Positions 1 to 6,127 of a stretch of DNA of 9,045 bases are shown in pieces (the first letter of the stretch is position 1; the number at the start of each line of letters is the position of its first letter). Under the pieces are notes generated by a model. That model worked only from the letters and a program-made list of their open reading frames with translations. It ran no database searches and was not told where the DNA came from. The translations under genes were made by a program, and so were the position numbers. The DNA is from an uncultured Collinsella sp. (lineage in GTDB: Bacteria; Actinomycetota; Coriobacteriia; Coriobacteriales; Coriobacteriaceae), in the NCBI GenBank assembly GCA_958447915.1, contig CAUDCB010000073.1, positions 1 through 9,045 of the forward strand. Reading direction: 5' to 3'.

Positions 1-108
1 CCCCTGCTCGTGAAAGCTATCGAGCACCCGCTGCGCCGACGCCGGAATCCGGTGCGTCTTAAAGCTCAGCAGCGTGCCGTCGATATCGAAAAACGCGGCT
101 TTGATCAT
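1..108 (-). CDS. Cof-type HAD hydrolase, N-terminal fragment (cut by window edge)
   Basis: Only the first 36 codons are visible; the gene continues past base 1. The protein begins MIKAAFFDIDGTLLSFKTH, which contains HAD motif I (D8-I-D10-G-T): the Asp nucleophile and the general acid/base Asp of haloacid dehalogenase-type phosphatases. The DIDGTLLSFKTH..P pattern is typical of the Cof/YidA-like (HAD-IIB) branch, which dephosphorylates sugar phosphates, flavin mononucleotide or similar small metabolites. The substrate cannot be told from this fragment. The ATG lies 6 bases after the stop of the ABC-F gene, with a short GAGG just before it, so translation is probably coupled to the upstream gene. 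The family call is good because motif I and the following residues fit well; the sub-branch is less certain without the cap domain. Confidence 0.85.
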   Translation of the reverse strand, partial: MIKAAFFDIDGTLLSFKTHRIPASAQRVLDSFHEQG

Positions 109-114
109 CCTCGT

Positions 115-1974
115 CTACTCCTCGCCCTCGAGCTTTTCGCTCGCCTCGAGCCATGCCATCTCCAGCTCGTCCATGGCGGCGTGGGCCTCGTCGATCTTTG
201 CCTGCTGCTCGCCCAGCGCCGTGTAGTTGGTGGGATCGACCTGAGCCATCGCAGCCTCGGCCTCCTCCACGCGAGCGCGCTGCGTCTCCATCTTGCGCTC
301 GAGCGAGCTCACCTCGCGGCGGAGCTTCTGGCGCTCGGCGTTGGAAAGACCGTTGGGCTGCCCGCTCGTCTTGGGCTTTTCGGCCGCAACCGCTGCGGCG
401 CCGGTGTCGAACGTGCCGGTCTTGGCACTCGGTGCGCCCACAGGCTCGCCCTCGGCAGTAGCGTTGCACAGGCGCAGGTACTGGTCCACGCCGCCGGGCA
501 TATGCGTCAGGTGGCCGTCGAGCAGCGCCCACTGCTGGTCGGTCACGCGCTCCATCAAGAAGCGGTCGTGCGTCACCAGGATCAGCGTGCCCGGCCAGCC
601 GTCCAGCAAGTCCTCGACAATCGCCAGCATGTCGGTATCCAGGTCGTTGCCGGGCTCGTCCAGGATGAGCACGTTGGGCTCGTCCAGGATCGTCAGCAGC
701 AGCGACAGACGACGGCGCTGGCCGCCCGAAAGATCGCCGATGCGGCTCCAGAGCTGCTGCGTCGTAAAGCCCAGACGCTCGCAGAGCTTCTCGGGCGAAG
801 TCTCCTTGCCGTCAATGACGTAGTACTTCTTATAGTGGCTGAGCACCTCGCGGATCGTGTCGCCCATGTAGGGCTCGAGCTCTTCGAGCTGCTGCGACAG
901 CACGCCAAAGCGCACCGTCTGGCCAATCTTCACGCGACCGCGCAGGGGCGCGATCTTGCCCTGAATCACGTCGAGCAGTGTGGACTTGCCGGCGCCGTTC
1001 TCGCCCAAAAGACCATAGCGATCGCCCGCACCAATGAGCCAGGTCACGTCGGAGAGCACCTGCTTGGGCGCGCCATCGGTATCCGCATAGCCGGCATCCA
1101 CGTCGACCACATCGATAACCTGCTTGCCCAGGCGGCTCACGGCCAGGCGCTTGAGCTCCAGCTCGTCACGCACGGGCGGCACGTCGGCGATCAGCTCGCG
1201 AGCAGCCTCAACGCGAAACTTGGGCTTGGTGGAACGGGCCTGGGCGCCGCGGCTCAGCCACGCGAGCTCCTTGCGCGCCATGTTGCGGCGGCGCTCCTCG
1301 GTGACAGCGGCCATGCGGTCGCGCTCCACGCGCTGCAGGATGTATGCCGAGTAGCCGCCCTCGAAGGGATCGACCTGGCCGTCGTGGACCTCCCACATGC
1401 TGGTGCAGACCTCGTCCAAGAACCAGCGGTCGTGCGTGACCACGAGCATCGCGCCCTGACCGCGCTGCCAGCGGGCCTTTAAGTGACGCGCGAGCCAGTT
1501 GATGGTGCGCATGTCCAGGTGGTTGGTGGGCTCATCGAGCATGAGCACGTCGTAGTCGCCGATCAGCAGGCGCGCGAGGTCCACGCGACGGCGCTGGCCG
1601 CCCGAAAGCTCGCCCACCGTGCCCTCCCAGGGCACGTCGCTAATAAGGCCGGCCAGGATCTGACGCGTACGCGGGCTCGACGCCCACTCATACTCGGGCG
1701 CGTCGCCCACGACGGCATGATGCACAGTATCGGTGTCGACAAGCTGGTCCTTTTGGCCGAGCAATCCGATCGTCGTGCCGCGGCGATGCGTCACGCGTCC
1801 GTCATCGGGCTCCAGCGTGCCGGCGAGCACGCTCAGCAGCGTCGACTTGCCGTCGCCGTTTTTACCGACAATGCCAATGCGGTCGCCCTCGCCCACGCCG
1901 AGCGTCACGCTATCGAAAATATGCTTGGTGGGAAACTCTAGGCTGATGGAATCGCATCCCAAAAGAATCGCCAT
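115..1974 (-). CDS. ABC-F family ATP-binding protein, Uup-like
   Basis: A 619-residue protein with two ABC ATPase domains and no membrane segment, the ABC-F arrangement. These proteins bind the ribosome (E-site region) or nucleic acid rather than transporting. Domain 1 has Walker A GKNGDGKST (37-45), signature LSGGQ (123-127), Walker B LMLDEP (144-149) and switch H181. Domain 2 has GENGAGKST (324-332), LSGGQ (415-419), LILDEP (436-441) and H469. The charged linker between them (about 210-275) contains the ARSTKPKFR segment typical of Uup-type proteins. Residues about 545-617 form a Glu/Lys/Arg-rich coiled coil resembling the Uup C-terminal domain, joined by a low-complexity Ala/Gly linker (about 505-540). 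The length fits Uup (about 635 residues). The frame is open for 38 further codons upstream, but the ATG at 1974 is preceded by GGAG at good spacing and starts directly with the first ABC strand. Odd point: domain 2 reads EPGNDLD where EPTN is usual. An antibiotic-resistance ABC-F is less likely given the C-terminal coiled coil. Confidence 0.92.
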   Translation of the reverse strand: MAILLGCDSISLEFPTKHIFDSVTLGVGEGDRIGIVGKNGDGKSTLLSVLAGTLEPDDGRVTHRRGTTIGLLGQKDQLVDTDTVHHAVVGDAPEYEWASSPRTRQILAGLISDVPWEGTVGELSGGQRRRVDLARLLIGDYDVLMLDEPTNHLDMRTINWLARHLKARWQRGQGAMLVVTHDRWFLDEVCTSMWEVHDGQVDPFEGGYSAYILQRVERDRMAAVTEERRRNMARKELAWLSRGAQARSTKPKFRVEAARELIADVPPVRDELELKRLAVSRLGKQVIDVVDVDAGYADTDGAPKQVLSDVTWLIGAGDRYGLLGENGAGKSTLLDVIQGKIAPLRGRVKIGQTVRFGVLSQQLEELEPYMGDTIREVLSHYKKYYVIDGKETSPEKLCERLGFTTQQLWSRIGDLSGGQRRRLSLLLTILDEPNVLILDEPGNDLDTDMLAIVEDLLDGWPGTLILVTHDRFLMERVTDQQWALLDGHLTHMPGGVDQYLRLCNATAEGEPVGAPSAKTGTFDTGAAAVAAEKPKTSGQPNGLSNAERQKLRREVSSLERKMETQRARVEEAEAAMAQVDPTNYTALGEQQAKIDEAHAAMDELEMAWLEASEKLEGEE

Positions 1975-2009
1975 ATGCCCTGCTCCTTCGTAGAAATTCA
2001 ACGTTGTCC

Positions 2010-2018
2010 ATGATAGCA
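2010..2018 (-). promoter_or_regulatory. Candidate extended -10 promoter for the ABC-F gene
   Basis: On the minus strand the bases read TGCTATCAT, an extended -10 (TGn followed by TATCAT, 5 of 6 to consensus). No good -35 is seen 17 bases upstream, which is tolerated for extended -10 promoters. It lies between the pstB terminator and the ABC-F start and predicts a leader of about 29 bases. It makes the ABC-F gene a unit separate from pst. Inferred from motif match and position only. Confidence 0.4.
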
Positions 2019-2044
2019 GCGAAAAGGCGGGGCGCACACGACAC

Positions 2045-2081
2045 AAAAAGGCGGACCATCTCCCGCAAGAGATGACCCGCC
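2045..2081 (-). terminator. Intrinsic terminator of the pst operon
   Basis: Inverted repeat 2050-2062 / 2069-2081 (outer GGCGG/CCGCC, a 2-base internal mismatch, then CATCTC/GAGATG) around a 6-base loop. On the minus strand it is followed by TTTTTGTG. It lies 57 bases beyond the pstB stop and upstream of the ABC-F gene, so it separates the two units. On the plus strand there is no T-tract, so it acts in one direction. Confidence 0.85.
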
Positions 2082-2137
2082 TCTCCAATCAGTCCCGTGG
2101 CGACCGTGGCCGCCGCGGGCCTCAAGCATGTTCCGGA

Positions 2138-3010
2138 CTAGGAGAACATGCCGGTGAGGTAATCATTCAGCCGCTTATCCTTGGGCCGCTGGAAAATCTC
2201 GTCGGTCTCGTCGTACTCGACCATATCGCCCATGTAGAAGAACGCCGTGCGGTTGGACACACGCGACGCCTGCTCCATGTTGTGCGTCACGATGACGATG
2301 GCGCGGTCGGCCACGATCGACGACATCAGGTCCTCGATCGCCAGCGTCGAGATGGGGTCGAGCGCCGAGCAGGGCTCGTCGAACAGGATCACGTCGGGGT
2401 TGAGCGCCAGCGTGCGCGCAATGCACAGACGCTGCTGCTGACCGCCCGAAAGCGCGTAGGCGCTCTTGTCGAGCTTGTCTTTGACCTCGTCCCACAGCGC
2501 GGCACCGCGCAGACTTTCCTCGACCATGCGGTCGAGCTCGTCACGGTCGGTGATGCCGTGGCGCTTGGGCGCAAAGGTGATGTTGTCGCGAATGGACTTG
2601 CGGAACGGATTGGGCTGCTGAAACACCATGCCAATAGACCGACGCAGCTCGTAGGTGTTCTCGGTCTTGGTGTTCACGTTGCGCCCGCGGCAGTTGATCT
2701 CGCCCTCCACGCGACAGCCGCGAATCTCGCGATTCATAAGGTTGAGGCTGCGCAAAAAGGTCGACTTGCCGCAGCCCGAAGGCCCGATGAGCGCCGTGAT
2801 CTCGCCCTTGTGAAAGTCGAGCGACGCATCGTGCAGCGCATGGTGGTCGCCATAGTACACGTTGACGTCCTTGGTGGAGACCACGACCTCGTCGCTCACG
2901 GCCTTGCCGCTCACGCGAACACGTTTCTCGCTCTCCCCCACGCTCGACAAAAAGTCCTGGGTGTCGGACGATGCCGCCTCGGTTGCGGGCGTTGTGTTCA
3001 TCTCGCTCAT
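2138..3010 (-). CDS. pstB: Phosphate ABC transporter ATP-binding protein PstB
   Basis: A 290-residue cytoplasmic ATPase that powers phosphate import through PstC/PstA. All ABC elements are visible: Walker A GPSGCGKST (76-84), the PstB-typical Q-loop FQQPNPF (130-136), signature LSGGQQQR (187-194), Walker B VILFDEP (207-213) with the PstB-typical CSALDPI after it, and switch H243. The C-terminal YDETDEIFQRPKD and LNDYLTGMFS segments match PstB proteins closely. The N-terminal extension of about 42 residues before the first ABC strand is polar and probably disordered; it makes the protein longer than the usual 250-260. The start is set by an ATGA overlap with the pstA stop (TGA 3007-3009), with AAGGAAGA at 3021-3028. 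A second Met at codon 4 lies too far from that site. It is last in the operon, followed by a terminator; no phoU follows. Confidence 0.97.
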   Translation of the reverse strand: MSEMNTTPATEAASSDTQDFLSSVGESEKRVRVSGKAVSDEVVVSTKDVNVYYGDHHALHDASLDFHKGEITALIGPSGCGKSTFLRSLNLMNREIRGCRVEGEINCRGRNVNTKTENTYELRRSIGMVFQQPNPFRKSIRDNITFAPKRHGITDRDELDRMVEESLRGAALWDEVKDKLDKSAYALSGGQQQRLCIARTLALNPDVILFDEPCSALDPISTLAIEDLMSSIVADRAIVIVTHNMEQASRVSNRTAFFYMGDMVEYDETDEIFQRPKDKRLNDYLTGMFS

Positions 3011-3933
3011 TCGGCCGTCATCTTCCTTGCCAGTTGCTTGCCCACGATACGGGCGACTACGTTAAACAGCAGCACGCAGATCATCAGCAGCGCCGCGGTA
3101 CCCCAAACGATCTGCTGGGCCTCGGGGCTGCCCTCGCCGTAAATCTTGTAGATGTGCACGGCGAGCGACTCGCCGGGACGGAACACGTTCCAGGCGCAGG
3201 TGGGGCTCGACAGGTTAAAGCTCAAGAAATTCAGGCGAACCGGCGAGCTCATGCCCGAGGTAAAGAGCAGCGCCGCGGCCTCGCCAAACACGCGTCCGGC
3301 CGAAAGTACGATACCGGTCACGATGGCGGGCATGGCCTCAGGGATCAGGATGTGCAGTGTGGCCTCCCAGCGGGTGAGGCCCATAGCCAGGCACGCATCG
3401 CGCTGGGCCTGCGGCACGTCCTCGAGCGCCTGCTGAATCACGCGCACCAGGATGGGGATGTTGAACATGGTGAGCGCAACGGCGCCGGAGATGATGGAGT
3501 ACTTCCAGCCCAGCTGCACCGAGAACACCAGAAAGCCGAACATGCCCACGACGATGGAGGGCAGCGAGGACAGCGTCTCGATGGCGGTCGAGGCGATGTC
3601 GCGGATGGGTCCGTCGGGCGCGTACTCGACCAGGAAGACCGCTCCGCCCAAGCTGATGGGCACCGAGATACCTAAGGTGATCAGCAGCAGATAGAACGAG
3701 TCGAACAGCTGATAAAGCACGCCGCCCTGGGTTCCGTTGGCACGCGCGGGCTGCGTGAGGAAGCCCGGCTTAAGCAGCGTCGAGATGCCCTCGAACAGGA
3801 TGTAGGCCACCATGGAAACGACGATGAGCATGACGATGGCAGCGATCGCCGTCAGCACGCCCGTGGCGATGCGGTCCTGTTTTTGGACACGCCCGAGTCT
3901 CGCCTCGTCGATATGGATGCGCGTGCTAGCCAC
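3007..3933 (-). CDS. pstA: Phosphate ABC transporter permease PstA
   Basis: A 308-residue inner-membrane permease, one of the two channel subunits of the Pst importer. Hydrophobic segments are at about 22-48, 75-103, 117-141, 145-168, 200-226 and 275-297, six helices as expected. The ABC-permease EAA loop, the contact with PstB, is at about 173-202 (DVPQAQRDACLAMGLTRWEA and onward to PEAMP). The Pst-specific LPSIVVGMFGF is at 124-134. The start is GTG, not ATG: it overlaps the last 8 bases of pstC, is preceded by AAGGGGG at 3943-3949 and GAAGG at 3937-3941, and there is no in-frame ATG near the N-terminus. The stop overlaps the pstB start as ATGA. Overlaps on both sides indicate translational coupling and balanced subunit synthesis. 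The two permeases share the fold; PstA rather than PstC is assigned from gene order and the SSLPSIV..G.FGF region. Confidence 0.95.
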   Translation of the reverse strand: MASTRIHIDEARLGRVQKQDRIATGVLTAIAAIVMLIVVSMVAYILFEGISTLLKPGFLTQPARANGTQGGVLYQLFDSFYLLLITLGISVPISLGGAVFLVEYAPDGPIRDIASTAIETLSSLPSIVVGMFGFLVFSVQLGWKYSIISGAVALTMFNIPILVRVIQQALEDVPQAQRDACLAMGLTRWEATLHILIPEAMPAIVTGIVLSAGRVFGEAAALLFTSGMSSPVRLNFLSFNLSSPTCAWNVFRPGESLAVHIYKIYGEGSPEAQQIVWGTAALLMICVLLFNVVARIVGKQLARKMTAE

Positions 3934-4834
3934 GAGCCTTCGCCCCCTTGCGGCCGATAAGGTGGATGATCAGGATAAAGATAAGGCTCATGCCCATCAG
4001 CAGCAGACCGAGTGCCCACAGAACGTCGTCCTGGGCCGAACCCTCGGCATAGACCGCCATGGACGTGGTGAGCGTGGTGGTGATGGTCGACGCTGGCGAC
4101 AGCAGCGACATCGGCATGGCCTCGATACCGCCGATAACCATGCGCACGGCAAGCGTCTCGCCAAAGGCGCGGGTCATACCCAGGATGACCGCGGTCATGA
4201 GCGACGGCGTGGCGCTCTTGAGCACCACGTGCCAGATGGTCTGCCAGCGGGTGTAGCCCAGCGCGAGCGAGCCCTGACGGTAGCTGTCGGGCACGGCGCG
4301 CAGACCATCGACCGAAAGCGTAGTCATCGTCGGCAGAATCATGACGGCCAGCACGATGGCGCCGGGCAAGATGCCCAGACCCGTGCTCACATGGAAAACG
4401 CTCTTCATAAGGCCGACAACCACGTGAAAGCCGATCAGGCCAAAGACGACCGAGGGAATGCCGGTCAAAAGCTCAATAAGCGGCTGAAAGACCTTGGAGC
4501 CAAACTTAGGCTGGATCTCGACCGCAAAGATGGCAGAGCCGATGGCGATGGGTAGCGCGATGAGCGTGGAGAGCACCATGACCGCAAACGAAGTGACGAT
4601 CAGGGGAAGGGCGCCGGTATAGGGCAGACCGTTTTCGGCCGTGTTGGCCAGGTCCCACTTGGTGCCGGTAAAGAACTCGACGATCGAAACGCCGTCCTTG
4701 AGAAAAGCCGAGAGGCCCTTTTGGGCGACCATAAAGATGAGCGCGGCAACAACAAGCGTCACGAGCGCTACGCACGCGCCCGTGACGCCCAGGCCCACGT
4801 TCTCAAGGTCGCGCTTTGGCAGCTGTTTTGCCAT
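3926..4834 (-). CDS. pstC: Phosphate ABC transporter permease PstC
   Basis: A 302-residue permease pairing with PstA in the membrane. Hydrophobic segments lie at about 14-37, 74-105, 117-142, 153-176, 210-236 and 270-294. The Pst-specific GIPSVVFGLIGF is at 125-136. The EAA loop at about 181-210 reads VPDSYRQGSLALGYTRWQ and continues to the KSATP segment, and the following MTRAFGETLAV (220-230) is characteristic of PstC. The N-terminal external loop carries FFTGTKWD (54-61), also typical of PstC. The ATG at 4834 is 6 bases after GGAAAGG (4841-4847). It lies 25 bases downstream of the pstS stop with no terminator between, so it is co-transcribed with pstS. The last 8 bases overlap the pstA start. 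Confidence 0.96.
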   Translation of the reverse strand: MAKQLPKRDLENVGLGVTGACVALVTLVVAALIFMVAQKGLSAFLKDGVSIVEFFTGTKWDLANTAENGLPYTGALPLIVTSFAVMVLSTLIALPIAIGSAIFAVEIQPKFGSKVFQPLIELLTGIPSVVFGLIGFHVVVGLMKSVFHVSTGLGILPGAIVLAVMILPTMTTLSVDGLRAVPDSYRQGSLALGYTRWQTIWHVVLKSATPSLMTAVILGMTRAFGETLAVRMVIGGIEAMPMSLLSPASTITTTLTTSMAVYAEGSAQDDVLWALGLLLMGMSLIFILIIHLIGRKGAKARG

Positions 4835-4859
4835 TGCAAACCTTTCCGGGGGCGATTAC

Positions 4860-5798
4860 TTATTTAGCGGAGACCTTGCCGCTGGCGTCCTTGACGACCT
4901 TCATGGCAGAGACGGGGATAAAGCCCTGCTCCTCGACGAGCTTGCCCTGGACGTCGTCGGAAAGCATGAACTCCAGGAAGGCCTTGGTGGCCTCGTCGGC
5001 GTCCTTCGCGCAGTACATGTGCTCGGTCGCCCAGATCTTGAAGGAGTCGTCGGTGACGTTTGCGCTCTTGGGCTCCACGCCCTCGACCTTGATGGCGTTG
5101 AACTTGGAGTCATCGAAGTGCGAGAAGTCGAGGTAGGAGATGGCGTTGTCGGTGCTGCCCATCTGAGTCTGGACGTCGCCGGACTTGTCGAGCTCGGCGT
5201 CGCCCTTAAAGTCGACCGCCTCGTCGCCAAAGACGGCGGCCTCGAAGGTGGCGCGGGTACCGGAGCCGGCTTTGCGGTTGAGGACGACAATCTTGGCGTC
5301 GTCGCCGCCGACCTCCTTCCAGTTGGTGATCTGGCCGGAGAAGATGCCCTTGAGCTGCTCGAGGGACAGGTCGTCGACCTTGACGTTCTTGGAGACGACG
5401 GGGCCCATGCCCACGACGGCGACCTCGTGGTCGACGAGATTCTTGACCTGGTCGGCCTCGAGCTTGGTCTCGGCAAAGACGTCGGAGTTACCGATGGTAA
5501 CGGTGCCGGCGGCGACAGCGGTCAGGCCCTTGCCCGAACCGTTGCCCGAACCGGAGACGGAGACGTCGGGGTTGGCATCCATGAACTTCTCGGCAGCGGC
5601 CTCGACGAGAGCCTGGAACGAGGAGGCGCCGTCGTAGGTCACCTCGCCGGAGACGGACTCGGCAGCAGCGGCGCTACCCTTGTCGGCGGCGTCGGATTCG
5701 CCGGAGCCGCCGCAACCAACGAGACCGAGACCGACGATGCTGGCAAGACCACCAGCGAGGCCGAGGAACTGACGACGAGAATAAGCCTGATCGAGCAT
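4860..5798 (-). CDS. pstS: Phosphate-binding lipoprotein PstS
   Basis: A 312-residue extracytoplasmic receptor that captures phosphate and delivers it to PstC/PstA. The N-terminus MLDQAYSRRQFLGLAGGLAS has a twin-arginine motif (SRRQFLG, residues 7-13), a hydrophobic stretch and a lipobox LVGC with C29 as the expected lipid-modified residue. A Gly/Ser/Ala-rich spacer follows (30-48). Mature-domain marks include the ligand-loop GASSFQAL (57-64), the SGNGSGKGL segment (84-92) matching the family GGGSGxGL motif, FSGQITNW (153-160) and RKAGSGTRATFE (175-186), all PstS/PBP-like features. The frame is open 11 codons further upstream, but the ATG at 5798 has AAGGAAGA (5803-5809 region) in front and gives a clean signal peptide. 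It is first in the operon, where the receptor is usually encoded. Tat plus lipobox implies export in a folded state followed by anchoring; this is predicted, not shown. Confidence 0.96.
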   Translation of the reverse strand: MLDQAYSRRQFLGLAGGLASIVGLGLVGCGGSGESDAADKGSAAAAESVSGEVTYDGASSFQALVEAAAEKFMDANPDVSVSGSGNGSGKGLTAVAAGTVTIGNSDVFAETKLEADQVKNLVDHEVAVVGMGPVVSKNVKVDDLSLEQLKGIFSGQITNWKEVGGDDAKIVVLNRKAGSGTRATFEAAVFGDEAVDFKGDAELDKSGDVQTQMGSTDNAISYLDFSHFDDSKFNAIKVEGVEPKSANVTDDSFKIWATEHMYCAKDADEATKAFLEFMLSDDVQGKLVEEQGFIPVSAMKVVKDASGKVSAK

Positions 5799-5802
5799 GA
5801 TC

Positions 5803-5810
5803 TTCCTTTC
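5803..5810 (-). promoter_or_regulatory. Ribosome binding site deciding the pstS start
   Basis: The minus strand reads GAAAGGAA here, with GGA placed 5 bases before the ATG at 5798. It supports that start over the in-frame ATG at 5831, which lies inside a strong leader hairpin. Confidence 0.7.
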
Positions 5811-5823
5811 ATACAAGCGACTC

Positions 5824-5840
5824 GCGGGCACCCTGCCCGC
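5824..5840 (-). promoter_or_regulatory. GC-rich hairpin in the pstS leader
   Basis: A perfect 7-base-pair inverted repeat GCGGGCA / TGCCCGC with a 3-base loop, 25 bases upstream of the pstS ATG. There is no T-tract, so it is not an intrinsic terminator. It leaves the ribosome site (5803-5810) free. A second small stem (CGGGC/GCCCG, 5870-5882) lies just upstream. They may affect mRNA stability or ribosome access; the role is unknown. Confidence 0.45.
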
Positions 5841-5918
5841 TTTGCTGTTTGGAAAGATACGGTCTCGATCGGGCAGCGCCCGCGTCAGCTGCGCTTTATT
5901 ACGGGCATCTGATAGACC

Positions 5919-5958
5919 CTTACCGCAAGCTCTACCCAGCCTTTACAAACGGATAACA
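5919..5958. promoter_or_regulatory. Possible PhoP-type direct repeats upstream of pstS
   Basis: The plus strand has loosely similar hexamers CTTACC (5919), TCTACC (5931), TTTACA (5942) and ATAACA (5953), starts 12, 11 and 11 bases apart. One more TTTACA is at 5984. One-helix-turn spacing of TT(A/T/C)ACA-like repeats is what PhoP recognises at Bacillus pho promoters. A weak -10 (TATCAG on the minus strand, 5909-5914) lies on the pstS side. The outer two repeats are poor, and the coriobacterial PhoP site is not known to me, so this is a tentative call. Confidence 0.25.
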
Positions 5959-6001
5959 ATCCAGCGCCGAACATGGCGCACCTTTTACACCAGAGGAAAG
6001 T

Positions 6002-6055
6002 AGTCATTGGGGACAGTCTTGTTTGACTAGTCATTTAAGAACGTCCCCAATGACT
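6002..6055. repeat. 54-base palindromic element (REP- or MITE-like)
   Basis: Outer arms AGTCATTGGGGAC (6002-6014) and its exact complement (6043-6055) enclose a centre with a perfect 10-base palindrome TGACTAGTCA (6024-6033), plus a short TCTT/AAGA match between. The whole can fold into a nearly loopless cruciform with two internal mismatched patches. AGTCATT also recurs at 6029-6035, so an alternative smaller hairpin with 6049-6055 is possible. There is no T-tract on either side, so it is not a terminator. The architecture resembles REP-type palindromes mobilised by IS200/Y1-like transposases, but no transposase is in the window and copy number is unknown. Confidence 0.55.
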
Positions 6056-6070
6056 GCCCCACCGCAACAG

Positions 6071-6097
6071 AAAAAGCCCGGGCCGAAGCACCGGGCT
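6071..6097 (-). terminator. Intrinsic terminator of the HAD-dipeptidase unit
   Basis: On the minus strand AGCCCGG and CCGGGCT flank TGCTTCGGC, itself able to extend the stem as GC-TTCG-GC. TTTT follows directly (template A-run 6071-6075, its first T also pairing). A GC-rich stem, a stable tetraloop and a U-run make this a textbook terminator. It lies about 135 bases after the dipeptidase stop, with the large hairpin between. Confidence 0.9.
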
Positions 6098-6127
6098 CGT
6101 AATGCAGGTTTGTATCCAAGCAGGATA

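Noticed and set aside
10..1482. A 490-codon plus-strand open frame opposite the ABC-F gene
   Set aside because: It is antisense to a gene with complete conserved motifs. High-GC codon bias keeps stops out of this frame, and the product is Leu/Ala/His/Arg-rich with no recognisable domain.
115..1974. ABC-F gene as an antibiotic-resistance (ARE) protein
   Set aside because: The linker and C-terminal coiled coil point to the Uup housekeeping branch, and nothing nearby suggests a resistance or mobile context.
2072..3142. A 356-codon plus-strand open frame opposite pstB
   Set aside because: Antisense shadow of a fully supported pstB. Its start lies inside the terminator and it has no plausible ribosome site.
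5799..5905. A riboswitch ahead of pstS
   Set aside because: The two small stems match no class I can recognise, and there is no terminator or sequestering helix over the ribosome site.
4641..5912. A 423-codon plus-strand open frame opposite pstC and pstS, running into the pst leader
   Set aside because: Same antisense artefact. The product is a Gly/Asp/Leu/Val-rich mirror of PstS codons with no domain.
5797..6003. A 68-codon plus-strand open frame in the pst leader
   Set aside because: No ribosome site or recognisable content; it crosses the promoter region and GC-rich stems.
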